Positions 1 to 6,390 of a stretch of DNA of 19,218 nt are shown one piece after another. A model generated the notes under the pieces. It was not told the origin of the DNA. It did no database searches and was given only the letters and a program-made list of their open reading frames with translations. The number at the start of each line of letters is the position of its first letter. Within the stretch, counting starts at the first letter, position 1. Origin of the DNA: an uncultured Clostridia bacterium (GTDB taxonomy: Bacteria > Bacillota > Clostridia > Christensenellales > Aristaeellaceae). The stretch spans positions 1 through 19,218 of the forward strand of contig CALGBY010000112.1 in NCBI GenBank assembly GCA_937886445.1, given 5' to 3'. The translations under genes and the position numbers were made by a program.

Positions 1-105
1 CTGCTCAAAGGGGATTGGGGGCGCTGCCACCAACAAGCAAATAAGGGCCTTTTAGGCATTGCTTGCAAAGAAGAAAGCACTATGCGTACTGCAATTATTG
101 AAATG

Positions 106-135
106 TTCACATCATATTCATTGAATATCTATATT
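106..135 (+). promoter_or_regulatory. possible promoter of the response regulator gene
   Basis: TTCACA (106-111), an 18-bp spacer and TATATT (130-135) make a moderate sigma-70-like match upstream of the response regulator. The first 181 bases of the window hold no gene I can support. The box match is weak, so other sites in this AT-rich stretch are possible. Confidence 0.3.
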
Positions 136-181
136 GATATGTCATGATAGCAATGGCCTAATGCAGAAAGGTGGTGCTTGG

Positions 182-856
182 ATGAAACTGTTGCTGGCTG
201 AAGATGAAGATGCTATGAGAATGGCTATTACGGATGTATTGGCGTTCAACCAATATGAAGTGACTGCCGTGTCAGATGGTGAGGAAGCTTTGGAAATGGC
301 TCAGGGGAATCAATACGACGGGCTGCTTCTGGATATTATGATGCCAAAGCTGGACGGCATCAGTGTACTGAAGACGATTCGCAAGTGTGGCAACCAGGTA
401 CCGGTAATCTTACTGACAGCCCGCGGTGAAGTGGAGGATCGCGTGAGAGGTCTTGATGCCGGAGCAGACGATTATCTGCCAAAGCCGTTTGCCATGACGG
501 AGTTGTTGGCTCGGATCAGGGCCATGTCGAGAAGACCGCAGCTTGCGACACAGTGTCTGTCGGTTGGAAACGTTGTTTTGGATGAAGCAAGGGGGCAATT
601 AATCTGCGGTAACGCGTCAGAATCGCTGAGCCGTATTGAGATTGATCTACTTTCTTATCTTGTGCGCAACAGGGGGATCTACTTTTCTGCAGAAGCATTA
701 CTTGACAAAGTATGGGGTATTGACAGTGATGCCGGCATCGGGACCGTATGGGTCTATATCTCGTATCTAAGAAAAAAACTGGTTTCTGTCGGAGCAAATG
801 CGGAGATACGTTCACGGAGAGGTATCGGTTACACGATTTGGGAGACAAAAACATGA
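182..856 (+). CDS. OmpR/PhoB-family DNA-binding response regulator
   Basis: A 224-aa cytoplasmic transcription factor of a two-component system. The receiver domain (residues 1-110) has the acidic pair at E7/D8, the likely phospho-acceptor D51 in the LLLDIMMPKLDG stretch, the switch threonine T79 (LLTA) and K101 (LPKPF). The C-terminal half is an OmpR-type winged helix ending in the usual RRGIGY motif. I chose ATG 182 because AAAGGTGG lies just upstream and the receiver fold starts directly with MKLLLAEDED; an in-frame TTG at 134 has no support. The stop overlaps the kinase start as ATGA (853-856), so the two genes are translationally coupled. Its partner kinase is interrupted by the element, so the regulator is probably uncoupled from its signal in this genome. 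The downstream export operon with an OmpR-like direct repeat in its promoter is its likely target (inference). Confidence 0.95.
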   Translation: MKLLLAEDEDAMRMAITDVLAFNQYEVTAVSDGEEALEMAQGNQYDGLLLDIMMPKLDGISVLKTIRKCGNQVPVILLTARGEVEDRVRGLDAGADDYLPKPFAMTELLARIRAMSRRPQLATQCLSVGNVVLDEARGQLICGNASESLSRIEIDLLSYLVRNRGIYFSAEALLDKVWGIDSDAGIGTVWVYISYLRKKLVSVGANAEIRSRRGIGYTIWETKT

Positions 857-1076
857 AGCAGATCAGAAGGCGCTTCATTACGTCTGCGATGTCTGCACTC
901 CTTATCCTGCTTGTTCTGATTGTCGGCAGTATCATGATCGTCAGCTATACACAGATGGAACAGCAAGGAGAAGCGTTTATTCAGGAAACGCTCAATGAAC
1001 AGGTATCGTTTTCTGCATTTTCTCCGGATCATGGACCGAGAACCCAGCCTGGTCAGCGTAGAGTACCATCTGGCTA

Positions 1077-1088
1077 TTATGACATAAT
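1077..1088. repeat. attL core (12-bp direct repeat)
   Basis: TTATGACATAAT, identical to 13278-13289. With one more base at the left (1076) it forms the odd palindrome ATTATG-A-CATAAT, as expected for a tyrosine recombinase core with inverted binding arms. The kinase reading frame enters as TAT TAT GAC ATA. Confidence 0.9.
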
Positions 1089-1102
1089 GTTTCCTAAAGC
1101 TT

Positions 1103-1139
1103 GGGGAAGTGTTGATTTTCAACACTTCCCCTTATTTTT
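1103..1139 (+). terminator. strong terminator just inside the left element border
   Basis: A perfect 12-bp stem (GGGGAAGTGTTG 1103-1114 with 1120-1131), 5-nt loop, followed by TTATTTTT on the plus strand. It sits 15 bp inside attL. It would stop transcription running in from the host regulator/kinase operon toward the integrase gene, which is transcribed in the opposite direction. Confidence 0.8.
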
Positions 1140-1159
1140 GTTACTAACGTGTTATTAGT
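1140..1159. repeat. putative integrase arm-type sites, left end
   Basis: Two 9-bp copies, GTTACTAAC (1140-1148) and GTTATTAGT (1151-1159), start 11 bp apart, one helical turn. They overlap the last codons of the integrase gene. A matching pair with the same spacing lies near attR (13170-13189). Paired direct repeats inside both ends are typical arm-binding sites of Tn916/lambda-type integrases; the role here is inferred. Confidence 0.55.
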
Positions 1160-2163
1160 TCAATTGCTTCCTTCAGTTCATCCAGCGTTTTATGGGTATA
1201 AACCCTTTCCCCAACATCCTTTGACTTGTGACCCATCATCAGATCTATGCACTTCTTATTGGCACCAGCAGAATCCAAGCTGGTTCTGAATGTGTGCCGT
1301 GTTTCATGGGGTGTGTGCTGCATCCCAAGATTATTACATGCCTGTGTAAAGTAATCCCTGAAGGTGCCGTCATCCATCGGATCACCGTTTTCATCAGTAA
1401 TCAGATAGGTTGACTTTGGATTGAAACGTGCTTGAACTAATTGAAATATTTTTGAATGGATGGGAACTATCCTGTCTTTTCCGTTTCTTGTTTTAATCCC
1501 ACCGGTCATGGTTCTGTTATTCAGATCAACATGATCTGTTCGTAAGGTTAGAATTTCTGTTATTCGCCAACCGGAATAGATCATGATCAGGATGCAGTCA
1601 ACCCATGGATCAGAAACATGCTTCCAAAGAAGTTCCACTTCTTCATCCGTGAAAGGTTGCCGGTCAGAATCTTCAACCGGTGCTGAAGTGGTCAGCTGGG
1701 AATACATAGTCTGGATCACTTCTATTTCCATTGCAAATCTGTCCAGATATCCCCACAAATTCTTGATGGCTGCTTGTGTTGAATATCCGTGTCCACAATT
1801 ATCAATAGTATCCTGCATCTGAAAAGACCTGATAGTTCTGTACTTCAATTCATCCAGCTTGGTGATGTGCTTGTAAGCGGATTTCAGTGAACCTTGAAGG
1901 GATTTTCCAAGCTTTGGAAGAATTGTTTTAGACCATTTTTCAAACAATTCTTTCAGGGTGATGTTCCGGGTATCCACATCATATGGATTCCGGTTGTAAT
2001 CAGCAAGTGCAATCATTCCTTCCTGCTTTGTTGCATAGTACCCAATGACAAGATAAACGGGGTGACCTTTTTCATTCCAGCCGGTTGTCTTTCTGACTAT
2101 GTAAGGTTTCCGTCTGTTACCGGAAAGCTTGACAACTGATCCATATCCGTTTGGATTTTTCAT
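1144..2163 (-). CDS. int: tyrosine-type site-specific integrase
   Basis: A 339-aa tyrosine recombinase that would integrate and excise the element. The N-terminal AP2-like arm-binding domain (about 1-60, starting NPNGYGSVVKLSG) is followed by a SAM-like core-binding domain (about 65-155) and a catalytic domain with a complete active site: R200 (SGWRITEIL), K229 region (RNGKDRIVPI), H286 and R289 (HETRH), H312 (MMGHKS) and nucleophile Y322 (VYTHKT). Length and order match Firmicutes phage/ICE integrases. ATG 2163 has AGAAGG about 10 nt upstream. The gene lies at the element edge with its 3' end 56 bp from the attL core. It is last in a leftward series after the replication genes. No separate excisionase gene is evident; the small Xre-like protein at 4986-5189 or another small ORF could serve. 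Confidence 0.96.
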   Translation of the reverse strand: MKNPNGYGSVVKLSGNRRKPYIVRKTTGWNEKGHPVYLVIGYYATKQEGMIALADYNRNPYDVDTRNITLKELFEKWSKTILPKLGKSLQGSLKSAYKHITKLDELKYRTIRSFQMQDTIDNCGHGYSTQAAIKNLWGYLDRFAMEIEVIQTMYSQLTTSAPVEDSDRQPFTDEEVELLWKHVSDPWVDCILIMIYSGWRITEILTLRTDHVDLNNRTMTGGIKTRNGKDRIVPIHSKIFQLVQARFNPKSTYLITDENGDPMDDGTFRDYFTQACNNLGMQHTPHETRHTFRTSLDSAGANKKCIDLMMGHKSKDVGERVYTHKTLDELKEAIELITR

Positions 2164-2186
2164 AAGCGCAAAACCTTCTTTTCATG

Positions 2187-2313
2187 TTGATACGGAAGGT
2201 TGTTAATCCTTATAAAAGGTGGTAAAATAAGAATTGATAGATACCTTCCATTCTTGGGTGTTTGGTGGGTGTTGGTCTGTCCGGGGAGAGGTGGTAGCTC
2301 TCCCCGGATTTTT
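2187..2313 (+). ncRNA. candidate small RNA antisense to the integrase leader
   Basis: On the plus strand, TTGATA (2187-2192), an 18-bp spacer and TATAAA (2211-2216) resemble a promoter. About 90 bp downstream is a perfect 11-bp stem (TCCGGGGAGAG 2280-2290 with 2298-2308) followed by TTTTT (2309-2313). No plus-strand gene lies between, so a transcript of about 90 nt is predicted, complementary to the integrase 5' leader and the gap after the CPNC gene. The promoter boxes are only moderate. The hairpin could instead simply shield the minus-strand genes from antisense transcription. Confidence 0.35.
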
Positions 2314-2321
2314 CATATTCG

Positions 2322-2828
2322 TCATTTCAAATCAGAATCTATCAGTTCTGGCTTAATACCATCCAGAATAACAGATATAGCGTTGATGATAGATTTTTCT
2401 TCTGTTTTTAGTGCAATGCTGCGCAATTCATAAACAATCATATTTTCAAGTTCTTTATAAACTGTCATTCCATCAGGATCAGAGATTTTTATCATGTTAT
2501 TGTCAGCTTCAAGTTCTTCTTTCCACTCCAAAATATCTTCAGCTGCAACTTCACTTTCAGGGATTTGGAACAACTGATAAGGAATACCATTTTCGTCTTT
2601 CTTCGCTTCAACCGTTTTAGGTTGAACATGAATTCTCTGACAATTAGGACAAACAAACGCATAGAAAAATATGTTCTCCCCAATAGGAAATACCGTTGTG
2701 TTAAAATTCTTATCAGTTACACTTCTCCGATCAATATACCGTTCTGTTTTCTTCCCAGCATCTGCAACGAACAAATTATCTTCATAGATGTTCATAATTA
2801 AACGTGATCTGGCTTCTTTAATTGTCAT
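2322..2828 (-). CDS. hypothetical protein with a CPNC motif
   Basis: A 168-aa protein of unknown function. ATG 2828 is preferred because AGGAAG lies 9 nt upstream; the in-frame TTG at 2834 is an alternative. The middle contains FVCPNCQRIH, half of a zinc-ribbon-like site; no second CxxC is seen, so metal binding would need His or dimerisation. The C-terminal half is acidic and helical, with no membrane segment. It lies downstream of the primase and the origin-like region and upstream of the integrase, all on the minus strand, so it belongs to the early replication/integration side of the element. A role in replication or element control is possible but unproven. Confidence 0.75.
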   Translation of the reverse strand: MTIKEARSRLIMNIYEDNLFVADAGKKTERYIDRRSVTDKNFNTTVFPIGENIFFYAFVCPNCQRIHVQPKTVEAKKDENGIPYQLFQIPESEVAAEDILEWKEELEADNNMIKISDPDGMTVYKELENMIVYELRSIALKTEEKSIINAISVILDGIKPELIDSDLK

Positions 2829-2876
2829 TCTCAATTCTTCCTTTCTTTTGATTATTCTTTGTTGATTTCTCTTGTT

Positions 2877-3002
2877 CTGACTACCTGACTATAAAATATA
2901 TATATTCTATATTCTTTCTTATGCGTGAAAAAAAATGAAATCATTTTCTTTTTTCCTTACGCAAAGGGTGAAAAACGGGGTTTCAAGTAGTCAGTTAGTC
3001 AG
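2877..3002. other. putative replication origin: inverted iterons around an AT-rich core
   Basis: CTGACTACCTGACTA (2877-2891) and the inverted copy TAGTCAGTTAGTCAG (2988-3002) match at 14 of 15 positions. Each arm is itself two CTGACTA units with 8-bp period. They enclose about 96 bp that is very AT-rich, including ATATATATATT and a long imperfect palindrome (about 2921-2964) of A-runs and T-runs closed by ATGCGT/ACGCAA. The right arm overlaps the primase stop codon. In SaPIs the replication origin has this design: iterons flanking an AT-rich region beside the 3' end of the initiator/helicase gene. Function is inferred from this match. Confidence 0.65.
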
Positions 3003-4989
3003 ATTTGATGAAATACTGACAGCGGACACCTTTGAAGGGTTCCCGCCGTAATTGCTTTGTTGAAAAACCGAACCGCTGTTTTATTCCCCGGCTGAAATCC
3101 TTCTGTTCTTTGGGTTCCAGACCAGAAGCAAAACAGAAGGATTTATAATCTGGATATAATCCGGTTGTTTCAACTCTGATCGGTTGCTTCAACAATTGGA
3201 TTTCATCAATGCTACATTCTTCCAGCCATTGAAGCACCGAATCATTTTCAGTTACGAACTGTTTCAAAATCCGTTCACTTTCTTTGGTGGAAATGAAACC
3301 GTTGTTTTCAATCAATGATTTGTAACCTTCAATAGCCATGTTCAGCAGCGTTGACAAGGATTGATCTGAAAGCAGTTTATCCAGAAGGTCAGGATCATAC
3401 CCTTTCACCTTCTGATTGAAAACCTTGTTGAATTCAAAGATAACCGCTCTTCTTTCAATCCCGTCAAAATCATTTGAAAAATCCGGGAAGTTGTTCATTC
3501 CAAAGATCAGTTTTCCGGTATAGATATAATCCTTGATTGTTTCCCGGTACTTCCTTTCAATGGAAATTGGGTCACCAGAAGAAAGGGATTTGAAAATTTC
3601 AGAGGAAAACACTTTCCCTTTCTTTGCATCTGAAAAGATATTTGCTGTTGTGTTTACCAGCGGAGTTAATCCGAACTTATCACCCATGTTTGAAAACTGA
3701 ACGTGTGAAACATTCCGCTTCCCGCAAAAGCTGGATATCAGATTTAGGGCTGTTGATTTTCCGGTTGACGGTTGACCAATCAAGAAGAAGAATTTCTGAT
3801 ACTTCACATGGTTCATCATCAGATAACCTATCATCTGTTTGAACAGTTCAATTTGCTTGAAATCCCTATTGAACCAACTGAATAGGGTTTCTTGCAACAG
3901 TTCATCAGCGGATTCAGGATCATAAAGGGCATTGAATTGCCTGAAGCTGATCCTTTCCGGGTTGTGGGGTTCAAAGGTGAATTCCCCGTTGTCAAATACC
4001 AGAATTCCGTTTCTAACATTGACCGTGTTATCATCTTCAGGAATTTCTTTCCGGGTGATTCCTTTGATGTGTCGGACAACTTCTTTTTCAAAGTTCCCGT
4101 TCAGCTTTGGTTTCATGGTTGTTAGATATTCCGTGATTCTGGATTCATCAAAGGGAAGATAAACCCCGTTTTCATAATCGTACATTGTCCCGTTGACCGT
4201 CATAAGCTGGAAGTGTTCCGCAACTTCATGCGCTACTTCAGAATGTGAAGGGGCGTTGTCCTTTTGGCTTTCCTTCAGCTTGTTCATGGTCTTTTCATTA
4301 AGGATTTCCGCTTTCAGGGTTTCTTCCGGTATTGGATCAGCGAAAACATAACCGTTCATCAGTTCGATAATCTGAAAAGCCTGTTCCACTGAATAACCTT
4401 TCTTCTGAACAAGATGAAACAGATAAGCCCCGATTTTTTGTGTTCTTTTCCCGGAAGGGAAATCAAGGTCAAAGGGCTTGCTATGTAACCCCTGAAGCGG
4501 AAACAGGAAGAAAGGCAATTCATCTACATCATCATTTTCAAGTGATCCCCGGAAGAATTCCCGCTTTACCCTGTTGATCTGAAGGGGGATATGATCATCA
4601 CTTGTTGGAAACTTCCATTCCATCTTTACCCCAACAGGACAATACCAATTCTGTTTGTTCTTTGCTTCAAGGGCTTCCGGTTTCCTGAAGAACAGGTGTT
4701 TTCCGTGTTCCGTTCTGATTCCGTTGTATTTGATATTCAGACTATCCAGTAGCGCAATAACAGCTTCAGACCGTGGCTTTCCTTTGATTGGTTCATCAAT
4801 TTCCCCGGTCTTGTGGTTGTAATCATCAATATCAACCTTCAGGAATTCAGGCTTATAGGAACAACCGTAACTATCCCATCTTGGATTGACTTTAGGATAA
4901 TACTTTCTTGGTGACTGATTAGGTTCAGGATTCTTAAACCCTGCTGGATGCTTTCCGTTGAATTCGATATACTGAACAATCAAAATCAA
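2995..4989 (-). CDS. primase-polymerase / SF3 helicase replication protein
   Basis: A 664-aa bifunctional replication initiator. The N-terminal part (about 1-230) resembles archaeo-eukaryotic primase/prim-pol domains, with the metal-binding VDIDD motif near residue 52 and the RTEHGKHLFF segment carrying the usual histidine. The C-terminal part (about 250-600) is a D5/P4-type SF3 helicase: D5_N-like region, Walker A GQPSTGKST, Walker B-like IFSDAKKG and motif C GMNNFPDF, then a winged-helix-like tail. It would unwind and prime the element from the adjacent origin-like region. The start is TTG 4989, overlapping the Xre stop (TTGA), or TTG 4983; both fit translational coupling. It is driven by the operator-controlled promoter at 5297-5325. 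The enzyme looks intact. Confidence 0.93.
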   Translation of the reverse strand: MILIVQYIEFNGKHPAGFKNPEPNQSPRKYYPKVNPRWDSYGCSYKPEFLKVDIDDYNHKTGEIDEPIKGKPRSEAVIALLDSLNIKYNGIRTEHGKHLFFRKPEALEAKNKQNWYCPVGVKMEWKFPTSDDHIPLQINRVKREFFRGSLENDDVDELPFFLFPLQGLHSKPFDLDFPSGKRTQKIGAYLFHLVQKKGYSVEQAFQIIELMNGYVFADPIPEETLKAEILNEKTMNKLKESQKDNAPSHSEVAHEVAEHFQLMTVNGTMYDYENGVYLPFDESRITEYLTTMKPKLNGNFEKEVVRHIKGITRKEIPEDDNTVNVRNGILVFDNGEFTFEPHNPERISFRQFNALYDPESADELLQETLFSWFNRDFKQIELFKQMIGYLMMNHVKYQKFFFLIGQPSTGKSTALNLISSFCGKRNVSHVQFSNMGDKFGLTPLVNTTANIFSDAKKGKVFSSEIFKSLSSGDPISIERKYRETIKDYIYTGKLIFGMNNFPDFSNDFDGIERRAVIFEFNKVFNQKVKGYDPDLLDKLLSDQSLSTLLNMAIEGYKSLIENNGFISTKESERILKQFVTENDSVLQWLEECSIDEIQLLKQPIRVETTGLYPDYKSFCFASGLEPKEQKDFSRGIKQRFGFSTKQLRREPFKGVRCQYFIKSD

Positions 4990-5189
4990 TCACCGCTTTC
5001 ATGTACCAGCTTTTCAACAGGAACCTTCAGAACAGAAGCAATCTTTCCGATTGTGGCGGGTTTTCCTTCTTTTCCGTTCATCAGGTTCCGAAGGGTTGCA
5101 TACTGACACCCGGCCTGTTTGGATACCTGAAGCGGATTCAAGCAAGCGTTTGCCATAGCAAGTTCAAGTTTCTGTTTACTAATTTTCAT
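4986..5189 (-). CDS. small Xre/Cro-like HTH protein
   Basis: A 67-aa protein that is essentially one helix-turn-helix domain (LNPLQVSKQAGCQYATLRNLMNGKEGKPATIGKIASVLKV). ATG 5189 follows AGAAAGGAAAG; the longer reading back to 5261 has no RBS and crosses the leader. It is the first gene of the leftward replication operon, divergent from the Xre repressor across the 5190-5412 control region, and overlaps the primase start by 4 nt. By position it matches the Cro/Str-like partner of the Stl-type repressor in PICIs. It may oppose the repressor or act as an excisionase-like factor; neither can be told from sequence. Confidence 0.85.
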   Translation of the reverse strand: MKISKQKLELAMANACLNPLQVSKQAGCQYATLRNLMNGKEGKPATIGKIASVLKVPVEKLVHESGD

Positions 5190-5270
5190 TTCAATTCTTT
5201 CCTTTCTCTTTTCGTTCCGTGGTAAGGTACTACGCAAGCAAGGGTTATATGAAATTGACAAGGTTCAAAA

Positions 5271-5290
5271 ACCGATTGTGTTTAATCGGT
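5271..5290. promoter_or_regulatory. operator palindrome at the early promoter
   Basis: ACCGATTgtgtttAATCGGT: 7-bp inverted arms with a 6-bp spacer, covering the predicted transcription start just downstream of the early promoter -10. The same dyad with 6-bp arms, CCGATTgctttcAATCGG, occurs at 6268-6285 in the same place relative to the second promoter. It is a good candidate binding site for the Xre repressor. Confidence 0.65.
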
Positions 5291-5350
5291 AAAAGTATGA
5301 TAGCAGATTGCTAACTATATGTCAACATCAAAAACAGATAGAAAATAATC
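5284..5350. repeat. 67-bp promoter/operator duplication, copy 1
   Basis: A direct repeat of 6280-6346, 64 of 67 positions identical (differences at repeat positions 11, 20 and 29). It includes the promoter -35 and -10, one operator half-site and about 25 bp upstream of -35 (AAACAGATAGAAAATAATC). Conservation extends beyond the promoter boxes, which suggests a shared regulatory unit or recent duplication. Confidence 0.9.
5297..5325 (-). promoter_or_regulatory. early promoter for xre-primase operon
   Basis: On the minus strand TTGACA (5325-5320), a 17-bp spacer and TATCAT (5302-5297) give a near-consensus sigma-70 promoter reading left into the small Xre gene and primase. It is inside a 67-bp block (5284-5350) that recurs with 3 mismatches at 6280-6346. 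Confidence 0.85.
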
Positions 5351-5359
5351 ATTTCATTA

Positions 5360-5389
5360 TTGCCAATTCATCACAAGATATGGTATTTT
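5360..5389 (+). promoter_or_regulatory. possible promoter of the Xre repressor
   Basis: TTGCCA (5360-5365), 18-bp spacer and TATTTT (5384-5389) with an upstream TGG (extended -10). It would give a leader of under 20 nt before the TTG start at 5413. It is divergent from the early promoter. Confidence 0.45.
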
Positions 5390-5412
5390 ATTATTTTGTG
5401 GGGGTGGTTACT

Positions 5413-5766
5413 TTGTCATTTGCGGAAAGATTGCGGATGTACCGGAAGCAAGCACACCTAACACAAAAGCAGTTAGGTGAAAAATCTGGTTGTGCTGAAA
5501 TCAATATCAGGCAGTATGAAGCGGGAAAATATACACCGAAACCAGAAGCAGGAAAAAAGATTGCTGATGCTTTGGGGGTTTCTGTTTCTGATCTTTATGG
5601 TTGGGATGAAGGTTCAGCAGCTTTAGCAACGGAAGTTAAAGCCATTGAACAGCGGGAAAAGGATTTGTTGCGGATTTTCCGGGGGTTGAAGTCTGAAGGT
5701 CAGGAAAGGGCAATTGATTATTTAACTGATCTATCAGAAATTCCGAAATACCAAAGAGAAGAATAA
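5413..5766 (+). CDS. Xre-family repressor, likely master regulator of the element
   Basis: A 117-aa DNA-binding protein with an N-terminal HTH (about residues 3-60: LRMYRKQAHLTQKQLGEKSGC ... EINIRQYEAGKYTPKPEAGKKIADALGV) and a short helical C-terminal tail (about 75-117). I start at TTG 5413 because GGGGGTGG lies 5-6 nt upstream and the protein then begins MSFAERLRMYRK, the usual Xre N-terminus; the longer frame from 5308 would cross the early promoter. It is the only larger plus-strand gene among minus-strand genes and faces the Xre/primase operon, the normal immunity arrangement. It has no S24/LexA-type protease domain, so SOS self-cleavage is unlikely. Relief by a helper-phage protein, as for Stl of SaPIs, is the natural inference. 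Likely operators are 5271-5290 and 6268-6285. Confidence 0.9.
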   Translation: MSFAERLRMYRKQAHLTQKQLGEKSGCAEINIRQYEAGKYTPKPEAGKKIADALGVSVSDLYGWDEGSAALATEVKAIEQREKDLLRIFRGLKSEGQERAIDYLTDLSEIPKYQREE

Positions 5767-5801
5767 AAAACACCCGCTGAAGGTGGTAGGCTTCAGCGGG
5801 T
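5766..5801 (-). terminator. terminator between convergent repressor and early gene
   Basis: An 11-bp-class stem (ACCCGCTGAAG 5772-5782 with CTTCAGCGGG 5791-5800 plus T5801) and 8-nt loop. Read on the minus strand it is followed by TTTTTT (5770-5765), so it chiefly ends the 5829-6242 transcript. It may also work on the plus strand for the repressor, where only TTT follows. Confidence 0.8.
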
Positions 5802-5828
5802 TTCATCGTTTGGGGTTTAAGGTCTGAT

Positions 5829-6242
5829 TCAGGCAGCTTCAACAGCCGTTATCTGAATCGGTTCTGATTTCTTCCCGGTTAGGTTGACCGTGATAACCGC
5901 CCCGAAATCCTTCAGAAGATAGCTGATTGTCTGAAGGGCGGTTTCAAACTGCTTGAAGGAAACGAATTTCAGCCGGGGGAACTTGTCACCTTCCAGAAAC
6001 TTCATGGTTTCAACGGGGAATGAATTGTTCAGGCCATCAATCAGGCTGTTCATGATTTCCGAAACGTGGTAAACATCGAAGCTGTTCATGATCCGGGTTG
6101 CAACCGTCACCATTTCCCCGGATTCATCCACCATCTTCAGAACAAAAACCGGGGTAAGCTTTTCAGAAGCATTAGCCAAAGAAACGGAATACAGAGAAAC
6201 CTTGTGTTCACCATTGGTAAGGGCTGTTTTGATCATCAACAT
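5829..6242 (-). CDS. unknown early protein under the duplicated repressor-controlled promoter
   Basis: A 137-aa protein I do not recognise. ATG 6242 follows GGAAGG at 8 nt; the longer frame to 6281 would start in the operator and is rejected. It is soluble, with alternating strand/helix character (TPVFVLKMVDESGEMVTVAT, then helices around FDVYHVSEIMNSLIDGL) and a C-terminal ITVNLTGKKSEPIQITAV stretch. No signal peptide, membrane helix or cysteine motif is seen. It forms a single-gene unit: near-consensus promoter and operator just upstream, strong terminator just downstream. Sharing the control block with the replication operon implies production when the element is induced. In SaPIs genes in this class include helper-phage interference factors, so that is a reasonable but untested guess. 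Confidence 0.82.
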   Translation of the reverse strand: MLMIKTALTNGEHKVSLYSVSLANASEKLTPVFVLKMVDESGEMVTVATRIMNSFDVYHVSEIMNSLIDGLNNSFPVETMKFLEGDKFPRLKFVSFKQFETALQTISYLLKDFGAVITVNLTGKKSEPIQITAVEAA

Positions 6243-6267
6243 GATAGATACCTTCCTTCTCAAAATT

Positions 6268-6285
6268 CCGATTGCTTTCAATCGG
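6268..6285. promoter_or_regulatory. operator palindrome, second copy
   Basis: CCGATTgctttcAATCGG, 6-bp inverted arms with a 6-bp spacer, placed over the predicted start of the 5829-6242 transcript exactly as the 5271-5290 dyad is placed at the primase promoter. Confidence 0.62.
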
Positions 6286-6346
6286 TAAATGTATGATAAC
6301 AGATTGCAAACTATATGTCAACATCAAAAACAGATAGAAAATAATC
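6280..6346. repeat. 67-bp promoter/operator duplication, copy 2
   Basis: Matches 5284-5350 at 64 of 67 positions. In this copy ACAGAT...ATCTGT forms an extra dyad at about 6330-6349, only half of which exists in copy 1. Confidence 0.9.
6293..6321 (-). promoter_or_regulatory. early promoter for the 137-aa unknown gene
   Basis: Minus strand TTGACA (6321-6316), 17-bp spacer, TATCAT (6298-6293). Same boxes and spacing as the primase-operon promoter. Confidence 0.85.
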
Positions 6347-6354
6347 TGTTTTCC

Positions 6355-6384
6355 TTGCGTTTTCCCTTCAAATCATGTTATAAT
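6355..6384 (+). promoter_or_regulatory. promoter of the structured leader / 47-aa protein unit
   Basis: TTGCGT (6355-6360), 18-bp spacer and a consensus TATAAT (6379-6384), divergent from the repressor-controlled promoter at 6293-6321. Transcription should start near 6391. Confidence 0.7.
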
Positions 6385-6390
6385 TAGTAA

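Larger units (their letters stand above)
853..1158 (+). pseudogene. sensor histidine kinase, N-terminal fragment cut by the element
   Basis: The N-terminal part of the partner kinase. It starts at ATG 853, overlapping the regulator stop, and encodes a short basic tail, a transmembrane helix (about residues 12-32, SALLILLVLIVGSIMIV) and the start of an extracytoplasmic sensor. The native sequence runs 76 codons, to the Tyr-Tyr before the attL core. The ORF then continues about 25 codons into the element (MFPKAWGS...) and stops at 1158. It lacks the dimerisation and ATPase domains, so it cannot signal. Joining codon 76 to the GAC codon at 13282 restores a 404-aa kinase (…GYY|DIITDANG…). A strong terminator in the element (1103-1139) would end this transcript just after the junction. 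Confidence 0.93.

Noticed and set aside
516..935. Minus-strand ORF of 139 aa
   Set aside because: Antisense shadow of the response regulator, whose receiver and winged-helix motifs are clear.
5308..5412. Extended N-terminus of the Xre repressor from 5308
   Set aside because: The extension is read through the divergent promoter block, begins with TTG without an RBS, and gives a non-family N-terminus. TTG 5413 has GGGGGTGG ahead of it.
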